Shown here: positions 1 through 11,663 of the stretch, one piece after another
Layout: the number at the start of each line of letters is the position of its first letter
How positions within the stretch are numbered: the stretch's first letter is position 1
Assembly (NCBI GenBank): GCA_050084515.1
Contig: CM114271.1
Coordinates: 8,928,001-8,992,000, forward strand
Direction of reading: 5' to 3'
DNA length: 64,000 nt
DNA from: Blasia pusilla
Taxonomy: Eukaryota > Marchantiophyta > Marchantiopsida > Blasiales
The notes under the pieces: generated by a model
What the model was told of the DNA's origin: nothing
The model's database searches: none
Seen by the model: only the letters and a program-made list of their open reading frames with translations
Position numbers and translations under genes: made by a program

Positions 1-3000
1 AGTTTGTACAAACTCTCTGTCACCCCTGCATCAGCAAGACCAGAGTCCCCGGAGAAGTATGATTCCTTAAATCGTTTAGCAGCTGCAATTGCTCCAGCTC
101 TGAGTCCAGACCGTATTGTCCGGAACCCTGGCTCACCACTACTGCCTGGTGGTGAGCCGACAGGGGTGGCACTAGAACCTCCAAGCTCTTCCAATGCTGC
201 AACCTCGTTATTGTTTCCACTTGGCCGTCTTCGCCCTGATCCCCCTCGGCGGGGCCTTGTTGGGGGGGCTGGGGCAGCACTAGTTGAGGCGTCTCCAGAC
301 TTTCCAGCTGCTGCAGATGCCTGAGGTGGTGGAGATGCTAGCACGCTTTCTGAGACTATAAGAACATCAATTGCATGCACCACTCCTTCCTTTACAAACA
401 CTTTCGAAAAGACATCCCAAAGTTTCTGCATTAACATTTCAGCTATCTGCAATGCTGTAATGAGAATTGAGGCGTCCTTGGAAGCCAGGACACCAGCCAG
501 AAAGCTGCACAAGACACATTTCATCAGATGGACACCACCAAAACCAGAGAGAAATCAACTCTGAACAAGAAAGGATCTCTGAGCTATGTGAACCAGAAGA
601 AAAGCACACCTTGATATGTTCGATTCTTTTAAAAGTGAACGCAACATCTCAGGTGTACTGAAGTGCAATAACTTGTGTGTGGCAGCAAGACACTTCTGTC
701 GAACAGGTGGATTAACACTCGATCCATATACCTGTGGGAAAATGCAGTTGTCCAAGTGATCAAAACAGAAGAAAATACAATCCACTAATCTTCTCGAACA
801 AAAATAGACCTCTTCAAATTTAGATATTGCTCACCTGTACAAGAACTGGACAAAGATCCACCCCAAACTGTACAAGAAGTTCAGGCTTCTCACGAAGGAG
901 TTTTTCCCGTACTCCTACATCAGGCAAGGACCCTTGAACGGCATCCTCTGATTTACTTGGATTTGTCACCGTGGAGTACTTCCTTAAGGCTCTAGAGACA
1001 TTGCCACCATTCGATGTTGACACTCCAGAAGTTCCAACTGAATCTGGCATTGGTGGAAGTAGCTCGTTCACTAAGTTCACAATCTCGTAAAGCTGCAGAC
1101 CAGAGGAGTTTTAAGAGTCAAGCATGAGCTTACACATCCATTCACACAAAAACACAGATACCTGGGCCCTCACATCGACAATGAGATTTTCCAGACCTTG
1201 TCATGGCCATCTAAACCATAGTAGACTCTTGCACCTGCTTGTGAAACTTAGAAAACACTCGAAGTTTTAACCTTTTCACATGACAATTGAACACAGCGGT
1301 AACAACTAGATTATCTTGTCATTTATTCTCTTTACCTAGCAGCATTGCACCATGGTCAGAAGGTTCCATCAAGACTTTTCCAGAAATGTAAGCACTAGGT
1401 TTAACCAAATAATCGCATCTCTATGACTTCCCCACCATAGTTAACTCTCACTAACCTGCTCTGGAGGTCGGTTGACCGAAGGGGGAGACACAGATGTGCA
1501 AGATACAAGACCTGCCCCCGCAAGAATGTCCTTCAATATGCTACTAATCCGCAAGAGAAGAAGACTTTCAGCAGCAGCTGCGGATCCGCTTGCGCAAGTT
1601 GATAAGAGTCGTATTAGACCCTGTAGGAACACAAGGAAGTCAATCACCCATCTGAGAAATGGTGCCAAAAACCCAGCACACCTGTATGGGCAAAATAGGA
1701 TAGCTGATGGACATACCGTGAACGTTGATGTGCTTAGTGATGTCTGGGGAACCAAGCTTCCAGAAGAATTGCCAACAGATATGAGACGAGCTGTTTGAGG
1801 AATTAAACCATGAGAGCAAAGCGTGTCCAGTTTTTCAGGAGAGGCTGCAAATGATTCTGCGATCCGTGTAAGACAGACTGAGGCATGCTCAACCACCTGT
1901 TGATGAAAAGTAGAACCGTGTGAGAATCCAGAAGATGGGTAGTTCACTGTAACTCGTTATAATACATTGGTTTGTTTGTCATCTATCAAGAGTACCTTGG
2001 CATCTTGATATTGCAAGAGGTTGGTCAAAATGGGTACAGCCTCTGTGACAAAGTCCGATGCATCAGAAGGTAACTGACGGCAAATATTCGCAGCAGTTGA
2101 GACTGCAACTCTCTGAGAACAGAAAGAATAGACGTCAAAAATCAGTAATATGATCATACAAGGCATCTCCCCAACATTGGAACTGGACACATTCACAACA
2201 TACCCTATTTTGGCCCTAACTCTATCAGGCAAAGGTTCCTTCCTTGCCCTTCTTATAGAACTCGATAGTCTATAAGATCGCATCTTCCAACACAACCTAA
2301 CAACTACAGGTTATACAGATTCTACTCATCAGACAGGGAAGCTCGAGAGGCTTACTTGAACTCCGGTTGAGAAGAAGTCTAGATAAGACAACACAGCAAT
2401 TAGTGTGCCAGCTCGGAGGCAGGCGGTTGGATGCTCGTGAGAGATCTTCTCAAGAGCTTGCAAAGACTGCATGATGAAGAAACCAATCCACAGTCAACAT
2501 ACTATCGCTCATCTTCTCAAACAGCATTTCCAACAAGGTGAGAGAAAAATGCGCAACCCTGACATACATGAGATGATCAACTTGCCACACGTATTACTTA
2601 CTCCAACCAACAGGAAGCAAACATGACAGAGCTAGAACCAGGAACGGGAGATAACCACAGAAATTCCCTTAGAATTGAGCTCGATTATGATAGCTAAAGA
2701 GGGATTCGGGCCATCCCATAATCCCTCCCACAACAGAGATGGAAGGGGCCATCAGGCAAGCGAACAAAATCATTTTCAACCCAATTTGATCAATCAAAAG
2801 GCTGCTCCCGATGTGGGCATAACTTGATCCGGGCTCGGAGGTGAACAATCCTACAACAGAAGTCCACTCACAGCTCATGAAAAACAAACAACGTGAGAAG
2901 GGCACAGGTTGATTGACCTGTTCTGCCAAATCGATATACTCAATAGTCAAAAGGCGAGCGCAAAAGCACGGAACAGCTCCGTAGTGAACCACGGCTGCAC

Positions 3001-3802
3001 ATGAAGATGGCAGCACATCACACAAATGGGTCAAGGCACGGGCTGCCAGTAGCATCATGTCCGGATTGTACTCATAATTGAGAAGCCCCACCAACACCGG
3101 AACAAAGGAGTCTACGGAGAAGCTGCTGAGCGACTCTTCCGTTCCGATCGACAGCAATTCACACAGTTGAGATAAGGAATCTAGTTGCCGCCCCTCCTCT
3201 CCTTCAGCACGGAGCCCAGAGAGAATTCGTTTCAACCTGCTGTTCTGATGAGATGATGGAGTGGATGACGGCAAGAGGTCGTCCAATCCTGCCCCGAGCT
3301 TTCTCAATAAACCATGGAGCGCGCTACTGGCGGATGCTAGATTCTGGTGAAGAGAACTACCACCTTCCCCATCATGGTCATCGTCCCCTGCGCTGGCAGC
3401 TGCGAGTGCTCTATCTCTATCCCGTGTCCGCTCCTTCTCCTTGTCGGGTTCTTTCTCCTTTCCTTTCTCTGCTTCTCTATCCTTGTTCTCTTTTTCCTTA
3501 TCCGCTAATCGATCTTCTTCTTTTTCAGGTTCCTTCTTCGAACCTTTATCTTGGGTACGCTTCGAACCAGACGCTGACGAATCGAGACCAGAATCCATGA
3601 CAGATACAGACGTAGAAGGTACTGAGACAGGGGTAGCAGGGGCTTGAGCGCGAGTGGAAGGACGTGAACGCGGAGGCGCGAAGGATGCAGAGGCTGATGA
3701 GGTCGAGTTCGCTGAAACACGCGCGCGCTTAGACCTTGAAGGCGTGGCAGGGGATGGCCGATGCGACGTGGCCTCCGCCCGCTTGCGGCTGCGCGTTTCC
3801 AT
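1..3802 (-). CDS. UPL3: UPL3/KAKTUS-type HECT E3 ubiquitin ligase, N-terminal part (8 exons, runs off the window)
   Basis: Exons read on the minus strand: 3802-2918, 2466-2356, 2112-1996, 1896-1717, 1620-1456, 1092-835, 731-610 and 504-1. Each boundary has GT and AG, and the frame stays open for about 780 codons. The start is the ATG at 3802, opening METRSRKRAEA as in plant UPL3; an in-frame ATG 11 codons upstream is less likely. Visible parts are a basic, low-complexity N-terminus with a Lys/Glu-rich stretch, then the armadillo-like region (LLRKLGAGLDDLLPS, FSVDSFVPVLVGLLN, LTHLCDVLPSSCAAVVHYGA). The C-terminal HECT domain, which would carry the catalytic cysteine, lies left of position 1. 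In Arabidopsis UPL3 ubiquitinates nuclear regulators and limits trichome branching and endoreduplication; that role is family knowledge. No stops or frameshifts were seen, so this looks like a functional host gene. Confidence 0.93.
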
Positions 3803-4300
3803 AAAACTACCCTCCCCCGTCTTTCTCCCCCTCACCTCTCTCTCCCCCTCTCATACATTTTCTCGATCCTGTCACTTTCCTCGTCCTTCTTCCCACTCCC
3901 TCCCTCGCCCCAATTCCCCTTTCCACTTTTATGATCACAATTCCTCACCGCTTTCTCGATGGCTTGGTTCCTTCTCTCTTCACCCGACGTATCGTGTCAA
4001 CACAACTCAAATCGTCCCACCGCCACACCGCCGCTACGCTCGACGCGCAACGAAACAAATGGTCACTCCGCCCTCCGATCCTTGCCTGTTCTTCTGTTTC
4101 TATGCACTCTTTCTCCTCTTCTGTCTTCCCTCCTCCTTCGCACTTGCCCTACCTCGTCTGTCTACTCTCTCTCTTTTCTCTCCTGTGCAACCCTCACCTC
4201 CGGCACTCTCCTGCTGGCTCGAGGCTCTCCGGAGCCTATGATGGAAAGAATGCAGGAGATGTAGCCAAAAACCCGTCCCCCACTCCTCCATCAGACAGCA
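3803..4300 (-). promoter_or_regulatory. Probable 5' UTR and proximal promoter of UPL3
   Basis: The region directly upstream of the UPL3 start is strongly purine-rich on the gene's strand (runs of CTC/TTC/TCT on the plus strand from 3804 to about 4210), typical of plant 5' leaders. No clear TATA box or transcription start can be fixed. Plus-strand open frames here lie in this low-complexity stretch and are not credible genes. Confidence 0.4.
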
Positions 4301-4765
4301 AACGTAGGGAATTTCCCCAAGGTGGCGAGCCGCCTCCCTAGCCTAGTTAGCTGCGAATGACCGACTGCCGGACATCCCGGAACTCCGTCCCATGCCATCC
4401 CCTGCCTGCCATTCCATCCATCCCTGCAACTAGATGCCCAGCGGAACTGCACAATGACCTGACTGAGGGTATCTTGAATCCGATCTACACCGTCCGTTGT
4501 TCAACCTGAGTTCAAAAATTTTGCGATAGAATCTTATTGATTCTTGGTATCTTATGATCTGAAACCGTCAACCTTGTGAATCGGATGCTCTAAACACGCT
4601 TTCAGTAAACAACATTTGGCCATTTGTTGTGTCGATACTAGAGAATTCGATCGTTCTCCTAATAAATCTAACTCCTCCCCTCATTTGAAAACAAGGTATA
4701 ACTAGTAAGGTGCAAGAATAGATGATATTTAATTCTTTATGTGCATAAAAAAATAGTAGTTTATT
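4301..4765. other. Intergenic stretch without a recognisable feature
   Basis: Nothing could be assigned between the UPL3 upstream region and the start of the Helitron remnant. No long open frame with family similarity, no clear repeat and no RNA gene were seen. Confidence 0.5.
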
Positions 4766-7030
4766 TCAATCTAGTGTTTCTTTACACACTACATGTTGCG
4801 TGAAGGCATCTTCAGTATTTGAATGTTCGTCGTTTCCAATCATAACGTGGATGGAACTTCTCTTTCCTTCTCTAAATAATACTACGTACAATTGACCATA
4901 AGAGAATATGGCAGTAGGCAAGTAAATTCCAACATTTTTAAAAGTTTGACCTTGAGACTTATTGATAGTCATAGCAAAAGCTCCACAAATAGGGAATTGA
5001 AACCTACGGAAATCAATTGGCGAGCCAAAATCAGATGCAATCAATGAGAGGCGTGGAATAAAAACCTGATCTCCAATATTCTTCCCCGTGATGATTTCAG
5101 CATGTATGCAATGTTGCATGCTCCGCAAATCATAAATCTTGTTATGAGCCTACTCTTCTTGAACGTCAATTTTTAGTACTGCGGAAGCGTACGTTTAATA
5201 GGACACGCTCTTACTATTGATTTGCACCCAAATACACTCACGTTAGTCTGGTTTGGATCAATCAACCTTCCAACTCACCAAGTTCTCAACTCGGTACTCC
5301 ATCAAGCTCAACCTTCCTTGTTCCTAGGTTTCCAACACGAGCAAGTCTTCCAGGACTTGGGACAGACTTTCTCGACAGTCCATGCACCTAAAACATCGTT
5401 CACATGCCTAGCGATCCTAACTCTCCAATGAACCTCGCATGAGCCCAAACCGAGACTCAACTAAATGAGTCACGGGTTGGAATCCAATAGGGACCTCCAA
5501 AATCCACTCTATTGGACCTGGTTCGGATTTCGAGTCCCAACGCCAAACTCCGGATCCATTCCGTACCCTTGGATCGCCCCGTAGTGCCCCAAAATGGGAT
5601 TTGAGTTCCAAACACTCTTGGATACCTTTCCCCTCACTAGTACTTTTGGGGTTCTCCGCCCTCCCCCTAACTTTGGGAAAGAGATGTTCGGGCCCCTCTT
5701 TTAGATCCTCAATCCAACTCGTTGTACAATTGTTTTTGGGCAGTTTCTCAACCTCTTCTTATGCGTTTGTTGAAATCTTTCATATGTTGGAACCAACTTC
5801 GCATAAGCTTTCCAACGCCATCTTACTTGTCCCAAATACATCTTGAGACTACAAGTTATGGTCCAAAATACATTCAAAACCCCAAACGCTAGTCATGTTC
5901 CAAATCCGGTTCTCACCTCTTTGGCAACCACTCTTCCTAGACTCAACTCCTCTCAACTCTTGGTTCAAATTTGGTTTAGGTTCCTAGTTACGGCCATAAA
6001 TGCATAAAATGCTCAAACTTTTTCGCGTCTCATTTCTTGTGTTTCTTGCGTCTCTTCCAAGAGACCTTTCTAGTGCGCAACCATCCTAGCGTGAATCCGC
6101 TAGAGTTTTGATGTTCCGTTGGGCGCTCATTTGGTTATGAGGGTTGTGACAAATCTAGTCCCATTTGTTGGTCCCTCTGACCCATTCATGTGTCAGAGAG
6201 CATGATTGGTGCGCCAACCTTCAAACACAAACGATGTGGAGGTAATCTAGAAGGCAAGCATGTGTTGAGATTTTAGTGGGATATATATGACTCCTCGCCT
6301 CATTTATTATAGAGTCAACGCTAAGGTAAATATGTTCTTGTACACAATATATCATGAATTAGTTAGAAGTAGTAATGATTGGTTAGTATCCAAATCTTAA
6401 AAAAAAAGTTTCCTAAAGAAAATATGTAGAATAGGTATTACCTACCCAAAAAATTAAGACATACTGTCAACATTTATATCATTAACATCTCCATTTCTCG
6501 GCGTCAAAATAGCTATATCTCTTAAGAAGTCAATGTCATGGAATTAGCTAGGAAAAATTCCATGGATAAGATCAATAAGATTACATATCTTATTACTATT
6601 GGTAACCATTTCAGATGGTAACCTTATGAAGTCTTCTCCAAAATGACGGTGCAAAGGTACACGACCCTCTCCTACCTCCAATAACCAATCAATTAATAAT
6701 ATTAATAATAATGCTTGTTGTTGAGCACACATATGACCTTCCAAACTTTGAACTCGCATGTTTGTTGTTAACTTCATCACTTTTATATAGGACCATAGAG
6801 ATGATCTCTTTATAGTGGATTGGATAATTTTTTGACAGTCCCCATGTCAAACAACATGCAATACTTAACGAAAGTCACCACCAAATATCACCAATTTTTG
6901 GCCAAATGGTATTTATCAAATATCAGAAGAGATCACTCCCATAATATCTTGTAAAGTATGATTTACTACCTCAAATGCATGACGAGGAGTCATATTCATC
7001 CCATATAACAAGCATTGCAACACCAATTGA
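4766..7030 (-). pseudogene. Helitron PIF1-like helicase domain, decayed, split by a solo LTR
   Basis: The helicase of a rolling-circle Helitron, minus strand. From right to left: LVIWDE (Walker B) near 7000-6985, followed after a frameshift by MTPRHAFE; IFGGDFR near 6890; LTTNMRV near 6765; SEMVTNSN near 6600; PRNGD near 6500. After the LTR insertion come NGTR at the right junction, then AEIITGKN, FPICGAFAMTINKSQGQ and QLYVVLFR (usually VALSR) up to the stop at 4766. These match the helicase C-terminus in order. The N-terminal Rep/HUH nuclease is not seen, and stops and frameshifts show the copy is dead. Helitron ends (TC... and a 3' hairpin with CTRR) were not found. Confidence 0.85.
5140..6151 (-). 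mobile_element. Solo LTR of the chromovirus family, with 5-bp target site duplication AATCT
   Basis: A 1,012-bp stretch similar over its whole length to the LTRs at 41216-42215 and 47584-48584, but clearly more diverged. It starts TG and ends ...TTGTGACA. It is flanked by AATCT at 5135-5139 and 6152-6156, a perfect 5-bp duplication. It interrupts the Helitron helicase at the conserved NGTR segment, and the helicase reading resumes on the other side. No internal retrotransposon sequence remains, as expected after LTR-LTR recombination. Orientation is given to match the full element at 41-48 kb. Confidence 0.92.
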
Positions 7031-7045
7031 TCTTTGGGGAAAGCT

Positions 7046-7870
7046 CCAACCCGTCGGAGTCCGACTGGGTTGCATTCTTTTTCTTGAGCTAGTCAAAACT
7101 CTATGGTAGGGAGCTAGGCGTGGGGGGAAGTAGCAACCCATCGGACTCCAATGGGTTGCGGCTTTACCCCTTATCTAACTCTATAAGGAATGGTTGGGAA
7201 GTGACCTTCACTCCCCGCCTCCATCCTTCGATGTGCAGTGGTCTTGGATCCCAAGACCCTTCTTAGCCTTAATTGGTTTTGACACGTCTTTTTGAATTGC
7301 GTAGGTAATTTTAAACATATCGTGTCTCGCTCGAAGGATTTTGGTGAAGAAGCCTTGGATGATTTCACAAGCTTGTAGTATTTATTCTGCGCCTTCAAGT
7401 ATATCGGATTGGTTTTGGAAAGCGCATCGGTCATTGTATATTTGACTTTGATTTCCTCCATGAATAGAATTGATATATATCAATCAATTTTTAGGCGCCT
7501 TCAACCTGATAGTTGAAAAGCGGCGCCGGCTCCTCCTTTCATTGGCTTTCACTGGACAAAGGCAGCATAGAGACCGTAAATGAGAAAAGGCTGAAAGACC
7601 GAGAGGTCGGAAATTGTAAAGCCTATCCTAGAGTTTGCACTAGCTTAAGATTAAAAAAAAATGCAGCCCGTCGGACTCCGACACGTTGTGGATTTCCCAA
7701 AAGTTCCTCTACCATACCTGCTATTTGAAGGCGAAAGGTGCAACTTGTCTGAGTCCGACAAGTTGCAAGCGGAGAATACTTCTTTTCAAATGTGAATTCT
7801 TTAAGGTTAAGTTGGAGCTTATAGGATCCTTCAAGAGCTTTTTTGCAACCTATAAAAAACCGTCGGGTTG
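7046..7870. repeat. Cluster of dispersed 27-bp palindromes (family P1)
   Basis: Copies at about 7046-7073, 7131-7158, 7662-7690 and 7738-7767, and a half-copy near 7850. The general form is GCAACCCGTCGG, a 2-4 nt centre, and the reverse complement ending GGGTTGC. The second copy has CCCAT on the left with ATGGG on the right, and the fourth has CAACTTGTC with GACAAGTTG, so arms change together. More copies occur near 9.95, 19.2-19.85, 56.6-57.8, 59.4-60.2, 61.9 and 63.2-63.75 kb. Confidence 0.8.
7171..7461 (-). CDS. Unrecognised open frame in the palindrome region
   Basis: A 96-codon open frame, basic and without a domain I recognise. It opens [19 protein letters not shown] and is rich in Lys and Ser. 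It lies between two P1 palindrome groups and just beyond the Helitron remnant. It could be an exon of a transposon gene or chance coding. No start or splice evidence decides. Confidence 0.2.
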   Translation of the reverse strand: MEEIKVKYTMTDALSKTNPIYLKAQNKYYKLVKSSKASSPKSFERDTICLKLPTQFKKTCQNQLRLRRVLGSKTTAHRRMEAGSEGHFPTIPYRVR

Positions 7871-7903
7871 CATGTGATATGAATTCTAAGAGAGGATTGA
7901 ACA

Positions 7904-8731
7904 TTGCAAGATCGTTTCAGAAGGGAATATGATGCACTACTAGATCCAAGAATGCAATTGAGTGAAGAAGATGCATATATTACAATGCACCTTGCACAAT
8001 ACAAGGGATTTCTCGGAGAAGAATTGGTGGACGAGATTCTCGCGAAAGGAGCACAAATAAAGAAGAAGACTTGGGCAAACACCTTCATTTCACAAGATGC
8101 TAGAGTGATCATTCTTTTCTGGTCTAAAATCCAGGTAGCTAAGAGAAGTGCTCAACTAGAGTTGGAGCATAGGGAGAAGGTTACAAAGGCGAAGTGATCA
8201 AAATTCTTCCACGCTATAGTGTCGGTGGCGACAAAATATACAACCAACAAGATGGAGAGGTACATTGCTATGTTGAACCTCGACCTAAGCCCAAACTTCT
8301 ACAAGGAGTTGAAGGCCATTATCAAATGCCAACAAAAGAGGGACAAAGATCCCCATGCACGCATAGGAGGAGAGAAGATGTCCCTTGATCGCGTGCACAG
8401 GTTTGCTCTATGAGGGCTTTTAAGAATTCAGGAGAATCAAACTGATGAAATCAGACTTGAGGGGACGGAGGTAGAGAAGAAGGCGGTACACCACCCAGCG
8501 GGGTTTTTGGACCATGTCATCTCTCAATGGCTGAGAGAATGGTCCTTCAAGGATGCATTGAGGGTGCTCAGAAAATCTATGATTGGTAGTCTTGAAGCAG
8601 AGCTCCAGAAGATTGATCCAGTTCCGGAAGAGGCCGACCTCAAGTCAACTTTGGATTACAAACTTCGGCTAGAGGACGCTCGTGATAAGTCGGAGAAAAA
8701 CCTGAGATTCTGGCTTATTTTCCAAAAATAG
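7904..8731 (+). pseudogene. Unrecognised decayed gene, about 276 codons in one frame with two TGA stops
   Basis: A single frame runs from 7904 to 8731, broken only by TGA at 8195-8197 and 8411-8413. Composition is that of a real soluble, helical, charged protein (segments such as YKGFLGEELVDEILAKG and YKELKAIIKCQQKRDKD). I do not recognise the family. It lies between P1 palindrome clusters, as do the coding parts of the MULE-like element at 56-62 kb, so a transposon origin is likely. The stretch before the first ATG also contains GGATTGAACATT, which resembles the segment before the second coding block of that MULE (about 60243), but this may be chance. Confidence 0.4.
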
Positions 8732-8814
8732 ATTGTTTTGCAAGGGAATGTTGAGAAAAGGAGATAGGCAACCCCAAAAAGAGGGATTTTTCGAAGAAGA
8801 AGACAAATATTCTA

Positions 8815-9231
8815 GAGCAAGCGGTTGAGTCCTCCCACCAAAAAGAAGCACAAAGGATGATGTATAGGTTCCTCGTATTCAATGTGAATGTAGGTACTTG
8901 GAGCAAGTATCCGACCACCTGCAAATTTTGGGCTACAATTGGAAATGGAGATGGATTCTCCATGTATGACGTGGACATGGCTTAAGAGATAACAAAGTAG
9001 GAGGTCCTTAATTGTCAAATTTGGTTGGAATACAATGACCCAGAGGAGATTAGCGATGACAAGCTGAGATCCTTCCATGATGCACTTGGTGCAGGCAACG
9101 AGGAGATCCCCAACCTCTTGAAGTTTGAGGAGTACTTTGCAGGTGATGTAGAGGAGCAGGCTCTTGAGAGCACTGGTCTGGTGTCCAAGGTAGTCATAGC
9201 CAAGGATAAGTCACAACGGGTCTCAAGGTGA
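8815..9231 (+). pseudogene. Coding-like segment, unrecognised
   Basis: Frame 1 from about 8815 to the stop at 9231 reads as an acidic protein (FLVFNVNVGTWSKYP, then EYNDPEEISDDKLRSFHDAL and NLLKFEEYFAGDVEEQALE) with two in-frame stops near 8980-9000. It may continue the decayed gene at 7904-8731 after a frameshift or intron. Function unknown. Confidence 0.3.
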
Positions 9232-9424
9232 AGGCGAGGGATCCAGGCAGTATGAGGCTAGATCATCGAGGCGGGAAGGACGGGCAAGGGGTGCTAAGAA
9301 ATAGACGTCTATTGATTTAGAGATTACCAAGACCCTGACACTCAGGCAACCAATTCGCGAAAAGCAAAAATGTGAGATGCCACGTTCCTTAGAGTTAGGA
9401 AAAAAATGTGTCCAATACTCTCCA

Positions 9425-9823
9425 TCATCCTTGGGCAAGCCGAGGGACGGCGCAAGGAGGAGCAAAATCCTCCAACATCAGACCTTGCTCTTGGATGAAC
9501 TTGATAAATTCTTGAGTTAGGAGTCCACCGCTGCCCTCGAGAAGCTGACAGTCTTGGGACGAAAGCTTCTTCGAAACGACCATGCCCCATGGAGTGTGAA
9601 TTAGGTAGTTGATGATGTTGTTGTGGACCTCCTCATTGCAAACTTGCCATCCGGATTCAGGTTGTGGGATGATAACCCACAAGACATCGTCCCAGATTGG
9701 AACATCGCTCTCACTTTTAACTAGATTGCGTTGTTGTTTTCCTTCACCAACGCGTACATAAGTGACAAGGGATGTTTCCTTGTTTTGACTAGAGGAAGTG
9801 AAGACCAGCTCTTCAACCTTCAA
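9425..9823 (-). CDS. Unrecognised 132-codon open frame, probably transposon-derived
   Basis: Open from ATG at 9823 to a stop at 9425, the longest uninterrupted frame in this stretch. It contains DVLWVIIPQPESGWQV and LLTQEFIKFIQEQG. Coding-like reading continues past the stop (about 9420-9345), so the original frame was longer. I do not recognise a domain. The plus strand of the same segment is also fairly open, so the strand is uncertain. Confidence 0.3.
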   Translation of the reverse strand: MKVEELVFTSSSQNKETSLVTYVRVGEGKQQRNLVKSESDVPIWDDVLWVIIPQPESGWQVCNEEVHNNIINYLIHTPWGMVVSKKLSSQDCQLLEGSGGLLTQEFIKFIQEQGLMLEDFAPPCAVPRLAQG

Positions 9824-9937
9824 TGCGTTAGGAGATCACTCAAGTGGCAGATGGCACGGTCTTGGGTAGTCCGGAATGACTACCCCTTGAGGTCTCCAAC
9901 AAATCAACTCCAAGTAAGTTATGAAAAAAATTGGCAA

Positions 9938-10010
9938 CACGACTACAACCTATCAGATTCAAATGGGTTGCACATATGTTAAGTTTTTTATTTATCTTTT
10001 CGCAGCCCGT
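9938..10010. repeat. Two more P1 palindrome copies, one partial
   Basis: One degenerate copy lies near 9940-9972 (ACAACCTATCAG ... ATGGGTTGCAC) and a left half (GCAGCCCGTTGGATT) starts near 10003. The left half ends where the next mobile unit begins at 10017, so that unit seems to have inserted into a palindrome. Confidence 0.6.
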
Positions 10011-10107
10011 TGGATTTGTACGCCCTTCATAAGTGGCTCCCATGTGTGTTAGATACTTTTGGGACTCTAGTTAGGTGAGTAGAAGGAGCTAGAACAACAA
10101 TCTGCAA

Positions 10108-10393
10108 TTTAAATGGGATCATTGGTGCTATTTGGACCAAGATGGTGGCAGCTCACAAATCAGATTGGGATAGGAAATTAGCTTCAGCTGTCCATGCTTA
10201 CAACACAGCTGAGAAGAGTACAACAGGGAAAAGTCCCTACTTCTTGGTGTATGGGCAGAACCCTCTCTCGGTAGTAGAGTTGGAGTTGAAGACTGACCAT
10301 ACTCTAGAAGGGCACTTCCAACCTGAAGGTGGCATAGATAGCAGGCTGGATATGATTGATGCCCTAGAGGAGGACAGTAAAGGCAAAGATTAG
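10108..10393 (+). pseudogene. Integrase C-terminal fragment of a Ty3/gypsy element
   Basis: Starts with NGIIGAIWTKMVAAHK and continues through AVHAYNTAEKSTTGKSPYFL and VYGQNPLSVVELEL, the region just after the catalytic Glu in Ty3/gypsy integrases. The catalytic D-D-E residues are not here. The same fragment recurs at 54584-54937 (minus), and a related tail at 17953-18060 (plus). It lies inside the repeated terminal unit. Confidence 0.8.
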
Positions 10394-10557
10394 AGAAGAC
10401 CAAGGTCGTTCAAAGAACAAAGGAAGATGAGGTTTGATAACCGAATACGGCATGATCCAAAGTGAAGGAGGGGGACATGGTGTCGATGTATGATAGTTTC
10501 GACCCCAAAAGTTTCAGAAAGTCGCACATTTGATCGCTTGGGCCTTATCGGGTGAAG

Positions 10558-10885
10558 CGCATCCAAGGGAGTGATGAGAGCAGGTGGAGTCAAGAGCATC
10601 CGGGAGTGATGAGATCAGGTGAAGAGCATCCAGGGAGTGATGAGAGCGGTGGAGTCAAGAGCATCCAAGGGAGTGATGAGATCAGGTGAAGAGCATCCAG
10701 GGGAGTGATGAGAGCAGGTGGAGCTGAAGAGCATCCAGGGGAGTGATGAGATCAGGTGAAGAGCATCCAAGGAAGTGATGAGAGCAGGTGGAGCTGAAGA
10801 GCATCCAAGGGAGTGATGAGAGCAGGTGGAGCTGAAGAGCATCCAGGGGAGTAATGAGAGCAGGTGGAGCTGAAGAGCATCCAAG
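10558..10885 (+). repeat. Minisatellite with alternating units of about 31 and 37 bp
   Basis: About ten units built on GAGTGATGAGAGCAGGTGGA or GAGTGATGAGATCAGGTGAA, each followed by GAGCATCCAGG. Shorter and longer units alternate. A related array is at about 18085-18425 (plus) and a diverged one at about 54320-54545 (minus), always between the integrase tail and the polypurine-like tract. Confidence 0.9.
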
Positions 10886-11660
10886 GGAAGCTCGAACCAG
10901 CTTGAGAAGAAGCAAGCATGGGAAGAATGTAAAGGTAGGTCTTACCTTCAAGCATGTCCAAGAGACAAGTCGAGCCTATGCCATCAATGCTGCTCAAGAG
11001 ACTTTAGTTAGGACACGTTCAGAAGTAGATGAGGTAGAAATTTCAGGCAGTAGATGCCTTGGAGTAGATGCTTAGGGGGAGGTAGATTTGTAGGAAGGTA
11101 GGAACCCAGAATGCCAGAGAAGCCCAAGTGGGAAGAGGGCTCTCAGCTTCACTTATAAATACTCTGTTGGGTTTGCTTGAAGGCGAGCATATACATGCTG
11201 TTGGCTAGTAGACAATTGATCTCTTGAGCCAAGCTAACCAGCAGAGTTATGTGCTCCTAGATCTAGGAAGTGTGTAGTGTGCTTGAAGGGGGCTGAGACT
11301 AAGAAGGTCTCCCATGTACTCGATGATTTTATGATACACAGAAGGTAGCCCAGTGAAATGAGTTCACTCCATTGCCCTCAGAGATCTGAGTATGTGCATG
11401 ATTGAGTGATGAGTTGGGGGGCTTGATGAAGGGAGATTCTTGGAGCTGATTCAATTGATCATTCAAAAGTGTAGTGAGTGGACAAGAGGTTGTACCAGTA
11501 GAGGGGAGGCAAGCTTGGGTTCCAAGATTGTGCTCCACCAAGGTATGCTTGGAAAGCTTGTTGTTCTGCCCACCTAAGCTTGGCCTTTGACACCAATCAC
11601 TGATTATTTCTAGGGTGTGACAACCTGGACTTCCAAGTCTGGTAAGTGATAAGAGTTAGT

Positions 11661-11663
11661 GAG

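Noticed and set aside
1441-1947. Single 168-codon minus-strand frame as an intronless gene
   Set aside because: It reads through a UPL3 intron; the exon pair 1896-1717 and 1620-1456 with GT-AG borders explains it better.
3654-4341. Plus-strand open frames of up to 195 codons opposite the UPL3 start
   Set aside because: They lie in CT-rich, low-complexity sequence antisense to a well supported exon and leader; composition is Ser/Pro/Leu-rich noise.
10558-10885. Regularly spaced repeats resembling a CRISPR array (also 18.1-18.4 and 54.3-54.5 kb)
   Set aside because: Units adjoin without unique spacers and the genome is a plant; this is a minisatellite inside an LTR element.
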